From Hoskinsella mucinilytica (GTDB lineage: Bacteria > Bacillota_I > Bacilli_A > Erysipelotrichales > Erysipelotrichaceae), in contig NZ_JBEQZJ010000035.1 in assembly GCF_045223415.1 (NCBI RefSeq), forward strand, positions 1 through 42,883: a DNA stretch of 42,883 nucleotides, written 5' to 3'. Below the pieces are notes generated by a model. That model saw only the letters and a list, made by a program, of their open reading frames with translations. It searched no databases and had not been told where the DNA came from. Shown one piece after another: positions 7,749 through 16,019 of this stretch (position 1 is the first letter of the stretch; the number at the start of each line of letters is the position of its first letter). A program made the translations under genes and the position numbers.

Positions 7749-8744
7749 CTATTTTAAAGTGATTTCATTTACAAAACTAATTTCAAATAATCTTTTGACC
7801 TCATAAGGATCTTTGCTTTTTCCAAGAGCCCACATCAGTTTTGTCAAAGCTGCTTCACTTGTCATGTCATAACCTTGTATGACACCATGTTTTAGTACTT
7901 TCTGACCAGTTTGATAGATAGAGAAATCACTATTTTCATATAAACATTGAGAGCATACGACAACACTCATACCCTTGGTCACCATTTCTTCTAACTTACT
8001 GATCAAATCTCTTCGTATAAAATTGATTCCTCCAGCACCAAATGCCTCAATCAAAATACCTTTATAATTCATATGCATCAAGGCATCAAAGATCGCCGGA
8101 TCCATTCCCGGTGTTAATTTGATTAAAAAAACATCTGTACAAAGCTTATCCTCTAATTGAAAAGCACCTTGTGGTTGAATTAGTAAGTCCTCTTGAAAAT
8201 GAAGTCCTCTCGCATCCACGATACCAACCGGTTCTATATTCACACTTTCAAATGCATCAAAATTCATCGTACGGACTTTGACGGCTCTTGTCGCTAACAT
8301 AATTTTACGATCAAAACAAATATATACACCTTGTATTTGCTGTTGTACTGCTTGAAATGCAGTACGAATATTATCTACCCCATCACTAAGAGGATGAATA
8401 AGAGGAAGTTGAGATCCAGTGATGATCAATGGAATTGGTAGATTTTTCAACATAAAAGATAAAGCACTTGCTGTATATGCCATTGTATCAGTGCCATGAC
8501 TTAATACGATACCATCATAGTCTTGATATACTTGGGCAACTCTATTTGCAATCAACACCCATTCCTCAGGTTGCATATTACTACTGTCTAACCTTAATAA
8601 ATCTTCACATTCGATATGTAATTGCGAACCATGATATCCAAGATAGGATAAGATATCTTCACTTGTCAAAGATGGTATCAATCCTTCTTCACTTTGAGAT
8701 GACGCAATGGTACCACCTGTTGTTAATAACAAAATACGTTTCAT
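7749..8744 (-). CDS. L-asparaginase, type I (331 aa)
   Basis: Hydrolyses asparagine to aspartate and ammonia. The two threonine active-site motifs are present: LLTTGGTIASS near the N-terminus and LSHGTDTMAYTASAL around residue 85. The following IITGSQLPL and DNIRTAF segments are typical of the AnsA type. No signal peptide is present, consistent with a cytoplasmic enzyme. I chose the ATG at 8744 because AAGGAG lies about 9 nt upstream; an in-frame ATG six codons earlier has no site. A TATAAT-like -10 lies near 8780. Single gene. Confidence 0.92.
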   Translation of the reverse strand: MKRILLLTTGGTIASSQSEEGLIPSLTSEDILSYLGYHGSQLHIECEDLLRLDSSNMQPEEWVLIANRVAQVYQDYDGIVLSHGTDTMAYTASALSFMLKNLPIPLIITGSQLPLIHPLSDGVDNIRTAFQAVQQQIQGVYICFDRKIMLATRAVKVRTMNFDAFESVNIEPVGIVDARGLHFQEDLLIQPQGAFQLEDKLCTDVFLIKLTPGMDPAIFDALMHMNYKGILIEAFGAGGINFIRRDLISKLEEMVTKGMSVVVCSQCLYENSDFSIYQTGQKVLKHGVIQGYDMTSEAALTKLMWALGKSKDPYEVKRLFEISFVNEITLK

Positions 8745-8900
8745 TTGATTTTTCTCCTTCATAAACTTTTCCGAATCTATTATATCATATAGATATTTCT
8801 TATCCTATTCATCATAGTTTTTACATAAAATAATGCTTTATACATAAAATCCAGCAAAAAAGTTAAGCAAAAAAAAATTCTCATTTTATCAAAAAAAGAC

Positions 8901-8929
8901 TTGCATTGTCGAAATTAATATGCTATTAT
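8901..8929 (+). promoter_or_regulatory. Promoter of tRNA-Glu
   Basis: TTGCAT (8901-8906), a 17-nt spacer, TATTAT (8924-8929). The predicted start is about 30 nt before the tRNA. The tRNA-Asn promoter at 10015-10043 has the same design. Confidence 0.75.
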
Positions 8930-8967
8930 ATTATAGCACTTGCGATTGAAGCAAGTTTTAAATACAT

Positions 8968-9043
8968 GGCGCGTTGGAGAAACGGTTAACTCACTTGCCT
9001 TTCACGCAAGCATTCACGGGTTCGAATCCCGTACGCGTCACCA
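8968..9043 (+). tRNA. tRNA-Glu (anticodon UUC)
   Basis: 76 nt with encoded CCA. Acceptor GGCGCGT pairs with ACGCGTC (one G-U), the anticodon stem CTTGC/GCAAG encloses CTTTCAC (anticodon TTC), and the T arm is ACGGG-TTCGAAT-CCCGT. It reads GAA and GAG codons. It is a single tRNA with its own promoter and terminator. Confidence 0.95.
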
Positions 9044-9056
9044 TGTAAAGAATGCT

Positions 9057-9084
9057 AAGACAATTCAAAGAATTGTCTTTTTTT
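9057..9084 (+). terminator. Intrinsic terminator of tRNA-Glu
   Basis: AAGACAATTC (9057-9066) pairs with GAATTGTCTT (9070-9079) over a 3-nt loop, followed by a T run. Confidence 0.8.
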
Positions 9085-9109
9085 ATTATAAAGAATGAGA
9101 GGTAGGCAT

Positions 9110-9982
9110 ATGAAAGAAACTCAGTTAAAAGAATTACTATGTTTCATGGAAGAAAGAGAAGAAAAGCTCTTTCAACAAGAGCATCCCTCTTCATGTGGTC
9201 AAATCTTAGAGGATATTCCTTATAAAGATGATCATGATGTTGCACATACCTTAGATATTCTCTACCCTCTTAAGAAAAGGAAACAATATCCTTTTATCCT
9301 TTATGTTCATGGAGGAGGCTTTTGTATGCATTCTAAAGATAAGATGTATCGAACTTATGCTACTCGATTAGCACAAGATGATTTTGCGGTGGTTAACATC
9401 AATTATCGTCTTGCGCCCAAAGCTCATTATAAGGATATTCTCTATGATGTATATCAAACGATGCTATTTCTTTCAAAACATATGACAACATATCAATTAA
9501 ATCAAGACCAGATGATACTATGTGCAGACTCCGCAGGAGCTTATCTTGCAATGAAAGCTATCTGCCTTTGGAAACAAGATAATGATTTGAACAAGAAACT
9601 CAAGTGTTGTGGTGTAGCGAGTTTATGTGGAATCTTAGATTTAGAGGAATTTAGAAACCAAGCTCAGTTCCCTTTAAAGAAAGAAATCATTCATATGCTT
9701 TTTTGTGATGATCAAATACCACTTCATGCTTCTATCTTTCATGAAATCGATCATACCTTTCCACCGGTTTATCTTATGGATACAGAATATCGTTCTTTCT
9801 ACACTCAAGCAAACCAATGTTATCAGATATTAAAATCACACAGGATTCCATGTCAACTGCATATATTCCCTAAAGAAGAGCGATTGAGGCATAATTTTCA
9901 AATGCGTTCGACATATCCCCAAAGTCAACGAGTACTTGATGAATTATTTCATTTTTTTCATGATGTTATCAAATCACAATAA
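9110..9982 (+). CDS. Alpha/beta hydrolase, HSL-type esterase (290 aa)
   Basis: Likely carboxylesterase acting on small esters in the cytoplasm. It has the oxyanion-hole motif VHGGGF at about residue 67 and the nucleophile elbow CADSAGAYLA, with the serine in DSAG. The usual GDSAG glycine is replaced by alanine. The acid is probably the Asp of YLMDTEYR, and a C-terminal histidine is supplied near LRHNF. The family is the hormone-sensitive-lipase group (Abhydrolase_3). The ATG at 9110 has GAGAGG 7 nt upstream; the in-frame ATG at 9095 does not. It lies between two tRNA genes and is possibly transcribed by read-through from the first. Confidence 0.82.
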   Translation: MKETQLKELLCFMEEREEKLFQQEHPSSCGQILEDIPYKDDHDVAHTLDILYPLKKRKQYPFILYVHGGGFCMHSKDKMYRTYATRLAQDDFAVVNINYRLAPKAHYKDILYDVYQTMLFLSKHMTTYQLNQDQMILCADSAGAYLAMKAICLWKQDNDLNKKLKCCGVASLCGILDLEEFRNQAQFPLKKEIIHMLFCDDQIPLHASIFHEIDHTFPPVYLMDTEYRSFYTQANQCYQILKSHRIPCQLHIFPKEERLRHNFQMRSTYPQSQRVLDELFHFFHDVIKSQ

Positions 9983-10014
9983 TTCAACTTTTTTAGCAAA
10001 ATTACAAAAAGCTA

Positions 10015-10043
10015 TTGCACAACATGCTAATTCATGTTATTAT
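10015..10043 (+). promoter_or_regulatory. Promoter of tRNA-Asn
   Basis: TTGCAC (10015-10020), a 17-nt spacer, TATTAT (10038-10043). Confidence 0.75.
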
Positions 10044-10062
10044 ATTTAGGTGTTAAAAAAGT

Positions 10063-10138
10063 GCCTTAGTAGCTCAGTCGGTAGAGCATCCGGCTGTTAA
10101 CCGGCAGGTCACAAGTTCGAGTCTTGTCTAAGGCGCCA
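10063..10138 (+). tRNA. tRNA-Asn (anticodon GUU)
   Basis: 76 nt with encoded CCA. Acceptor GCCTTAG pairs with CTAAGGC, the D arm is AGCTCAGTCGGTAGAGC, the anticodon stem CCGGC/(A)CCGG encloses the loop with GTT, and the T arm contains GTTCGAG. It reads AAC and AAT. Confidence 0.95.
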
Positions 10139-10148
10139 TGTAACGTTG

Positions 10149-10175
10149 AAACTCTGATATGATCAGAGTTTTTTT
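10149..10175 (+). terminator. Intrinsic terminator of tRNA-Asn
   Basis: AAACTCTGAT pairs with ATCAGAGTTT around a 3-nt loop and continues into T residues. Confidence 0.8.
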
Positions 10176-10176
10176 A

Positions 10177-10211
10177 TTTGATCAGTATTTTGCCTTTTGA
10201 TCAGTATTTTG
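10177..10211. repeat. Two-copy 16-bp direct repeat
   Basis: TTTGATCAGTATTTTG occurs at 10177-10192 and again at 10196-10211, a 19-bp period. It lies just downstream of the tRNA-Asn terminator. It might be a leftover of an integration event at the tRNA 3' side or simple slippage; nothing else supports either. Confidence 0.6.
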
Positions 10212-10226
10212 TTTAAGACATTTTGT

Positions 10227-10261
10227 AAAAAAGAAGATTCACATAAGGAATCTTCTTTTTT
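10227..10261 (-). terminator. Intrinsic terminator of the 106-aa gene
   Basis: AAAAAAGAAGATTC (10227-10240) pairs with GAATCTTCTTTTTT (10248-10261), a 14-bp perfect symmetric stem that could also work on the plus strand. Confidence 0.8.
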
Positions 10262-10580
10262 ACATCTTAAATTCAACTATTTTATCTGCAAAACTAATAA
10301 TCTCATTACAATATTTATATTCATCATAGACTAATTTTCCCATATCGCCTATTTCTACATTACCGAATTCAAATTCACTGACGGTAGCCTTTATTTCTTT
10401 ACCATCCTCACACAAAAAGGTTAATTCAAAAATAGGTTTTTCGATCGGTATTGCTTCTCCTGTCAACAAAGCATCAATCGGTTCCCCTGATTTATGAATC
10501 AGTTTGGCCGTTGTTTCGATTCTTTGTATAGGTTTGATCACTGAAGCTTGCTTTTTTTCTTTTTTCTTCCATCCAAACAT
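10260..10580 (-). CDS. Hypothetical protein, possible DUF2500-like (106 aa)
   Basis: Starts MFGWKKKEKK and then has an extended beta-rich region (FELTFLCEDGKEIKATVSEFEFGNVEIGDMGKL) that resembles the small beta-barrel of DUF2500/DUF7489-type proteins; this likeness is from memory and is weak. The ATG at 10580 has AAAGGA 8 nt upstream; earlier in-frame ATGs at 10589 and 10607 fit worse. No membrane helix. It may be transcribed with the helicase gene upstream on the same strand (71-nt gap). Confidence 0.6.
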   Translation of the reverse strand: MFGWKKKEKKQASVIKPIQRIETTAKLIHKSGEPIDALLTGEAIPIEKPIFELTFLCEDGKEIKATVSEFEFGNVEIGDMGKLVYDEYKYCNEIISFADKIVEFKM

Positions 10581-10651
10581 AACCGACATCCTTTCTGACT
10601 GCATCATAATAGCACAGTTTCAGCACAGATTTGTGATTGTTTTCTGAATTT

Positions 10652-12673
10652 TTATGGCAGACTGATCAAATCATTTTGAATACAGAGTTTTGCATTTAAA
10701 GTTTTTGCTTCTTGTGCAAACTGTACATGCATCATACCATCACTTATTTTCATGATACGTCCCAAACCAAGTGTTGTATGAACGATCTTTTTTCCTCTTT
10801 TTAAATCAGCAAGTCGAATACGTTTTGGCTGATTATCACTGGAAATCTGCTTTTCTTGAGTGACATCTTCCTCATCTTTTTGTTGCTGTTGATAAATTTC
10901 AAATAGAAAACTTGATAGTTCCATTTTCACGTGTGCTGCTTTTTTGAAAGTGAAAAACTCTAAATGCTTCAACGCTCTTGTCATTGCGATATAGAAGAGA
11001 TGACGCTCAAAGGGATCACTGGCATCTGTTTTAGGGAATAAGGTATTCATACAATCCATGATATAAACATGATCATATTCATTTCCTTTACTTTCCTCTA
11101 CAGAGCATATTTTCACATTCGATAGCTCCATCATTGAAAAATCCGCAAGAGCCTCCATATGTTTGATGAATTCCTGAGGTTGAGGATATCGCTCTGCCAT
11201 GGTATATAATACCAACATTGCAGGATTTTTTTCATTTGTTTTTTGTTTTTCAAGATACGCTCGATAATTAAATTCCTTTAAAACAAATTGAAGCATACCT
11301 AACGTATCTTTCATAGCCGCAAGACGAATCTTTTCCATCTTTCCTGCCAATTTCTTTTTACTGACAGCACGTAAAGAACTATCTGTCAACGCTTGGTACA
11401 CATCCATACCTTCCCCTCTGACTTTTTCCGCAAGTTCTAATAATACACGTTGAGGTATTTCCAAATGAAAATGTTCATTGATTTGGATAAAGGCTTCTAA
11501 ATCATTTGCATCGGATAATAGACGTACAAAGCATACCATATCTTGAAGAATAGATTGTTTTAAAAGAGAGGAAACACTTTTTGAACAATAAAATGGGATG
11601 TTATGTTCCATCAGGATATCAATCAATGGCAGTGCTATTTCTTCATTTCGATAAAGGAATACATGCTCACCATTTAAATCATTTTGGATAGCTTCTAAGG
11701 CATACGTATAGATTCGTTCCATCGAAGTAAACCCTTTGAATTTCACATCTCCTTGTTCCTCTTGCGCAATGGATACTTCCTTCTTAGTAAATTGTTGTAT
11801 CACATCACCAATCATAGAGGCATTTCGATAATTTGTTTCCAATGTAAAGCTTTTTAGTCCTGGATATGCACTATCCAATGTGTCTAATGCATCAGGAAAA
11901 GCACAATTTCTTTTATTACTGCATTGTAGTTTATCCGCAACAGCAAATAGTTGTGTATCTTCTCCACATAACAAACGTAATAACATATGTCCTGCAAAGC
12001 TGACTTCCTGTGCATCATCTAAGTGTAAATAATGGATTGCATGGTGACAACCGTCCCTTACATCCTCATCTGATTGCAGAATGCATAATGCCTCTACAAT
12101 GACATCATCACTGTCATAAAACTGTTTTGCTTTTCTTGTTTTTTCATACATCTTATAAAAGGCCGGAAATTGGAAACCTTCTATTTTAATTTTTTCGATT
12201 TGCGTATCAGATAATAACATATTCTTGCAATAGCTGATACGATATAATACTTCCTCTAATAACTCTTCTGATAAAGTCAATGCAAACATTTCTTTACAGA
12301 TCTTTCGCACGAAACTTTTTAAGTTACGATAGGCAGGCCATACAGGAATTCCTTTTCCTTCATGATCCATTTTTATAATTTTGTAAGCCAAAGCACGTAA
12401 ATCCATAAAATGAGGCATTGCTACCTCATCAAATGAATGGCGATACTCTCTGGCCATTCTTTTTGCATTTCTACCATCATTTGTGATATTCCAAATCAAA
12501 TCTGCATCTACGCCCTCACACTCAACTAAGTATGCACTTCTTACTTTAAGAAGAGTGGTTTTTCCAGTACCTGCAGTTCCTTGGATCAAACAATGTGTAT
12601 GTTGTGATAGAAGAGATTGTTTCCCCTCTTCCATTGATCCTTCATAATGCTTCAAAAATTCTTCAAATTCCAT
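10652..12673 (-). CDS. UvrD/PcrA-like superfamily 1 DNA helicase (673 aa)
   Basis: Predicted ATP-dependent 3'-5' helicase. Walker A is GTAGTGKTT at residues 32-40. The Walker B equivalent reads YLHLDDAQEV (DDAQ for the usual DEAQ). Motif IV is FTLETNYRN, motif V SVEESKGNEYDHVYI and motif VI YIAMTRALKHLEFF. The C-terminal 60 residues (GKKIVHTTLGLGRIMKI) look like the Tudor-like beta-barrel of PcrA. The motif III region (ADKLQCSNKR) departs from the usual GDxxQSIY, and the protein is shorter than PcrA (about 740), so it is a divergent paralogue rather than PcrA itself. GGTGAG lies just before the ATG. Confidence 0.8.
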   Translation of the reverse strand: MEFEEFLKHYEGSMEEGKQSLLSQHTHCLIQGTAGTGKTTLLKVRSAYLVECEGVDADLIWNITNDGRNAKRMAREYRHSFDEVAMPHFMDLRALAYKIIKMDHEGKGIPVWPAYRNLKSFVRKICKEMFALTLSEELLEEVLYRISYCKNMLLSDTQIEKIKIEGFQFPAFYKMYEKTRKAKQFYDSDDVIVEALCILQSDEDVRDGCHHAIHYLHLDDAQEVSFAGHMLLRLLCGEDTQLFAVADKLQCSNKRNCAFPDALDTLDSAYPGLKSFTLETNYRNASMIGDVIQQFTKKEVSIAQEEQGDVKFKGFTSMERIYTYALEAIQNDLNGEHVFLYRNEEIALPLIDILMEHNIPFYCSKSVSSLLKQSILQDMVCFVRLLSDANDLEAFIQINEHFHLEIPQRVLLELAEKVRGEGMDVYQALTDSSLRAVSKKKLAGKMEKIRLAAMKDTLGMLQFVLKEFNYRAYLEKQKTNEKNPAMLVLYTMAERYPQPQEFIKHMEALADFSMMELSNVKICSVEESKGNEYDHVYIMDCMNTLFPKTDASDPFERHLFYIAMTRALKHLEFFTFKKAAHVKMELSSFLFEIYQQQQKDEEDVTQEKQISSDNQPKRIRLADLKRGKKIVHTTLGLGRIMKISDGMMHVQFAQEAKTLNAKLCIQNDLISLP

Positions 12674-12750
12674 ATTCTCACCAATGACTTATTATACATG
12701 AAATCATCATAGATTTCTAACCATTTCCTACTTTTTTTCAATGCAAACCC

Positions 12751-13326
12751 TTACAGTTCATAAGGTAGCCCAAAATACTCCAAAAGTCCGATATAAATCG
12801 CAAATGCAAATGCAAATTGATTGTTCTTCAAAATCTCTGCATCATGAGGATTACTTAAATAACCAAGCTCGATCAACATGGAAGGCATCGTTGTTCTTCT
12901 TAATACATATAATGATGGATTTGTGCGTACTTGGTTATATTTCATAGCAGTAAAATACACAATGCTATCTAATATGATCTCTGCCATATCATATGCCACG
13001 CTGTTTTCTCGATAAACATAAATTTCCGATCCATTAATAGCTGGATTCTCGTTGCTATTGACATGAATACTGATAAAATAATCCGCAGGCCATTCATTTG
13101 CCATATCCACACGTTGTCTTAATGAACTACTTTGATCATATCCTAATACAGTATCAGGATATGGGCGAGATACTCTTACCTCAAAGTTAGGATCTGCGAA
13201 TAATAATCCTGCCAACATGATCCCTACATTGTAGGTTACCTCACTTTCCACAAGACCATTGCCACTTGCTCCAGCATTGATATTTCCTGGATTATGTCCT
13301 TGGTCGATAAATATCTTAATTGCCAT
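12751..13326 (-). CDS. N-acetylmuramoyl-L-alanine amidase, Amidase_3 type (191 aa)
   Basis: Zinc-dependent enzyme that cuts the amide between muramic acid and L-alanine. The zinc ligands are visible: His in IDQGHNPG (residue 11), Glu in LVESEVTY (27) and His in ISIHVNSN. The catalytic Glu is in LIELGYLSN. Only the catalytic domain is present, with no signal peptide and no cell-wall anchor. Export therefore needs another route, or the enzyme acts after lysis like a phage endolysin. AAGGGGTG precedes the ATG. No phage genes adjoin it. Confidence 0.88.
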   Translation of the reverse strand: MAIKIFIDQGHNPGNINAGASGNGLVESEVTYNVGIMLAGLLFADPNFEVRVSRPYPDTVLGYDQSSSLRQRVDMANEWPADYFISIHVNSNENPAINGSEIYVYRENSVAYDMAEIILDSIVYFTAMKYNQVRTNPSLYVLRRTTMPSMLIELGYLSNPHDAEILKNNQFAFAFAIYIGLLEYFGLPYEL

Positions 13327-13453
13327 ACATTCACCCCTTCATGTATAACCTATTCTTATCTTGATCCATTGCCTGTACAAATGTCATCATATTGGTTGTA
13401 TCTAAGAATAAAGTGGTTTACAATAAGCATATAACATAAAGGAGAACTACGAT

Positions 13454-14377
13454 ATGAAAACAATTACCATTAAAGAAAAAAAAGCTCCTGCACTGATTCA
13501 GGGCTGTATGCGCATTCCATCTTTAGATGATCATCAATTAGAAGAATTAATTCGTGTTGATCTGAAGCATGGCATCAATTTTTTTGATCATGCGGACATC
13601 TATGGCGGTGGTGAATCTGAAAAAGCCTTTGGTCGTGTATTAAAGAAGAATCCTGAGTTAAGAGATCAAATGTTGATTCAAAGCAAATGTGGCATACATC
13701 AAGGAGAAAAAATTACCTATTATGATTTTAGTAAAGAGTATATCCTATCCTGTGTTGATCAAAGCTTAAAGAATTTGGAAACAGATCATCTTGATTATTT
13801 ACTTTTACATCGCCCTGATGCGTTAATGGATCCTTATGAAGTGAATGAAGCCTTTGATACATTATATAAAGCCGGAAAGGTACTGCATTTTGGCGTTAGT
13901 AATCAAAACCCTTATCAGATTGAATTGATGAAACAAGGAGTAAACTATCCTTTGGAAATCAATCAAATGCAATTCAGTGTAATGCACACGCCTATGCTGG
14001 ATGCCGGATTCAATGTCAACACAAAGTTTGAAAATGGTATCGATCGTGATAATGGTTTAATAGAATATTGTCGTGTTCATGATATCACAATACAGTGTTG
14101 GAGTCCTTTCCAATATGGTATGTTTGAAGGTGTTTTCTTACATAATGATAAATTCCCTGAAGTAAACAAGGTGATCGATGATCTAGCGAAAAAACATCAA
14201 GTTACCAATAGTGCGATTGCTTTGGCTTGGCTCTTAACTCATCCAGCTAACATGCAAGTGATCGTCGGTACGACCAATCAACACCGCATTGATGAATTAG
14301 CTCATGCTTGTGAAGTCAAATTGACCAAAGAAGAATGGTATCATATTTATATTGCCGCAGGTAATCTTTTACCTTAG
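13454..14377 (+). CDS. Aldo/keto reductase, YdhF-like (307 aa)
   Basis: NAD(P)H-dependent reduction of carbonyl compounds; the substrate cannot be read from sequence. The catalytic tetrad is recognisable as Asp and Tyr in FFDHADIYGGGESE, Lys in LIQSKCG and His in LLLHRPD. The C-terminal cofactor region is VIVGTTNQHRIDEL. The length fits the family. AAAGGAG is 9 nt before the ATG. Single gene, ended by a strong hairpin at 14394-14440 and convergent with the symporter. Confidence 0.88.
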   Translation: MKTITIKEKKAPALIQGCMRIPSLDDHQLEELIRVDLKHGINFFDHADIYGGGESEKAFGRVLKKNPELRDQMLIQSKCGIHQGEKITYYDFSKEYILSCVDQSLKNLETDHLDYLLLHRPDALMDPYEVNEAFDTLYKAGKVLHFGVSNQNPYQIELMKQGVNYPLEINQMQFSVMHTPMLDAGFNVNTKFENGIDRDNGLIEYCRVHDITIQCWSPFQYGMFEGVFLHNDKFPEVNKVIDDLAKKHQVTNSAIALAWLLTHPANMQVIVGTTNQHRIDELAHACEVKLTKEEWYHIYIAAGNLLP

Positions 14378-14393
14378 AAATAAACAAAACGTA

Positions 14394-14440
14394 AAAAAAG
14401 AAGACTTGATAACCACCTTTGGTGATCAAATCTTCTTTTC
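14394..14440. terminator. Bidirectional terminator
   Basis: AAGAAGA-TTGAT-CCACC pairs with GGTG-ATCAA-TCTTCTT with small bulges; A and T runs flank it on both sides. Shared by the aldo/keto reductase and symporter genes. Confidence 0.75.
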
Positions 14441-14448
14441 TATATGTA

Positions 14449-15789
14449 TCAAGAATGATACACATCCTCATCCAATAAACCTTCTGATTTCGCAACATAA
14501 ATACTTGCAGAACTATCTCCGATGACGTTCAATGAAGTAACTAGCATTTCAATCGGACGATTGATTGCTAAAATCAGTGAATATGCCAACATAGCCGCAT
14601 CATTGGTATAACCTAAACCTGTCAAGATAGTGAAGAGGATAACGGCACCCGCACCTGGAGCTGCAGGTGTTCCGATAGATGCTACCAATGCTAAAACAGC
14701 AATGATCGCAATGCTGGAAAAGCTCACGTCATATCCAGCTGTTGTAGCAACAAATATTGCTGCGATTACCTGCATGATTGCAGTACCATCCATGTTGATG
14801 GTCATTCCTAAAGGTAATACAAAGGATGCGATTTCCTTACTGACACCTAACTCTTCTACGGTCGTCTTTTCATTTAAAGGCAACGTAGCTGCAGAGGATG
14901 AGGTAGAAAAACCAAATAAAGAAACCTTAGCGATCTTTCTTAAGAAAGGTAATGGATTCAATCGAGTCATCAAAAACAAAATAATGGCATATCCAACAGT
15001 AAGAAATAACAATAACGTAACTACAGTTGTTATTACGTAAGCTGCTGCCGGCTTTAGATGTTCAACACCATATATTGCAAAGGTCCTAGTTAGTAGAAAG
15101 AAAATGGCAATCGGACCAAATTTTGTTATGACGAAACTTAAGAATACTACTACGATATCATTGATTTCCTGCAATAGTTTTTTCACAACCGTAACCTTTT
15201 CCCCTAAGACATTCATACACATCCCCACACAAACCGCTAAGAAGACAATACTTAATACACCACCATTGTTACTAAAGGCATTGGCGATATTATTAGGAAT
15301 TGCTTGTACTAATACCAGTAAAGGGTTGCTCGCAGTAGAACCTTGTGCACTATTCAGTGAAGATTCTATAGACACATGAAAGAAACCGGCGTGATATACA
15401 CCAAATCCAACAGCACCTGCGACGATCAAAGCCAAAAAGGATGTCAGAAAGAAGAAGCCAATGGTTTTATAAGAAATACGACCAAGCTTTTTGGTATCTG
15501 AGATATGACACATTGCTAAAGTGATACTTGTAAATACCATAGGAATGATGATAAGTTGTAATGCATTGATGAATAACTGTCCTAAAATATAGAAGATACC
15601 AAGTGTTTTTGCATTTTCTTCTTTGGTGATATCTGCGAATAAAAGCTGATTGATCGTATTCCAAACATCTCCTTGTCCATTTGACAACATATATTCACGA
15701 ATTACGATACAGCCTAATCCAGCACCTAAACCCAAAATCAAGGCAATTGCCATGCGTTTCGCTAATTGCTTTCCATTGATTCGTTTCAT
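14449..15789 (-). CDS. Dicarboxylate/amino acid:cation symporter, DAACS family (446 aa)
   Basis: Membrane transporter of the glutamate/aspartate/C4-dicarboxylate or cystine symporter family. It has eight predicted helices plus the two re-entrant hairpins: HP1 with FSTSSSAATLP, TM7 with LGMTINMDGTAI, HP2 with IGTPAAPGAG, and TM8 with NVIGDSSA. The NMDGT cation site and TM8 aspartate are intact, so it should be active. GGAGG lies 7 nt before the ATG. Expression is probably controlled by the attenuator described at 15802-15928. The substrate is not certain from sequence. Confidence 0.9.
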   Translation of the reverse strand: MKRINGKQLAKRMAIALILGLGAGLGCIVIREYMLSNGQGDVWNTINQLLFADITKEENAKTLGIFYILGQLFINALQLIIIPMVFTSITLAMCHISDTKKLGRISYKTIGFFFLTSFLALIVAGAVGFGVYHAGFFHVSIESSLNSAQGSTASNPLLVLVQAIPNNIANAFSNNGGVLSIVFLAVCVGMCMNVLGEKVTVVKKLLQEINDIVVVFLSFVITKFGPIAIFFLLTRTFAIYGVEHLKPAAAYVITTVVTLLLFLTVGYAIILFLMTRLNPLPFLRKIAKVSLFGFSTSSSAATLPLNEKTTVEELGVSKEIASFVLPLGMTINMDGTAIMQVIAAIFVATTAGYDVSFSSIAIIAVLALVASIGTPAAPGAGAVILFTILTGLGYTNDAAMLAYSLILAINRPIEMLVTSLNVIGDSSASIYVAKSEGLLDEDVYHS

Positions 15790-15801
15790 ATTTTTCCTCC
15801 T

Positions 15802-15841
15802 AAAAAAACCTTATTTTCCCAGAGATAGATGAAAACAAGGT
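15802..15841 (-). terminator. Leader terminator (attenuator) in front of the symporter gene
   Basis: On the minus strand ACCTTGTTTTC (15841-15831) pairs with GAAAATAAGGT (15818-15808), 11 bp with one G-U, followed by seven T residues. It ends only a few bases before the GGAGG and ATG of the symporter. It is therefore a terminator inside the 5' leader, not at a gene end. Confidence 0.8.
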
Positions 15842-15928
15842 GATATCAGTTTCATGGATTATACCATTCAATTCAGACGATTTCCTTATTTACCTCTCTG
15901 GGTAAATTTAAAGGTATTCTTTTTTCCA
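15808..15928 (-). promoter_or_regulatory. Riboswitch-like structured leader of the symporter gene
   Basis: The transcript leader is about 135 nt. A hairpin TTTACC-CAGAGA-GGTAAA (plus coordinates 15889-15906) presents a loop whose CCCAGAGA is exactly complementary, over 8 nt, to TCTCTGGG in the terminator loop (15818-15825). Between them is a small ATGG-TATAAT-CCAT hairpin. The 8-bp pairing and the terminator stem cross each other, so they should be exclusive or form a pseudoknot. I do not recognise the aptamer as any known riboswitch, T-box or RAT element. Confidence 0.6.
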
Positions 15929-15934
15929 TTGGAA

Positions 15935-15963
15935 AGTATATGCTATTTTGATAAGACTGTCAA
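15935..15963 (-). promoter_or_regulatory. Promoter of the symporter gene
   Basis: Reading the minus strand: TTGACA (15963-15958), a 17-nt spacer, TATACT (15940-15935). This is close to the sigma-A consensus and places the start about 138 nt before the ATG. Confidence 0.8.
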
Positions 15964-16019
15964 TTTATTTTTTTTTACAACGCTTGACATAAACTAAAGA
16001 AAGCAAGAGGGTATTTCAA

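Noticed and set aside
10177..10211. 16-bp direct repeat after tRNA-Asn as an att site
   Set aside because: The repeat does not match the tRNA 3' end and there is no integrase or element between the copies.
12751..13326. Amidase as part of a prophage lysis module
   Set aside because: No holin, tail or other phage genes are nearby; neighbours are chromosomal-type genes.
15846..15875. TATAATCC within the symporter leader, recalling the purine riboswitch core
   Set aside because: The surrounding helices and loop sequences of the purine riboswitch are absent. TATAAT here is the loop of a small ATGG/CCAT hairpin.
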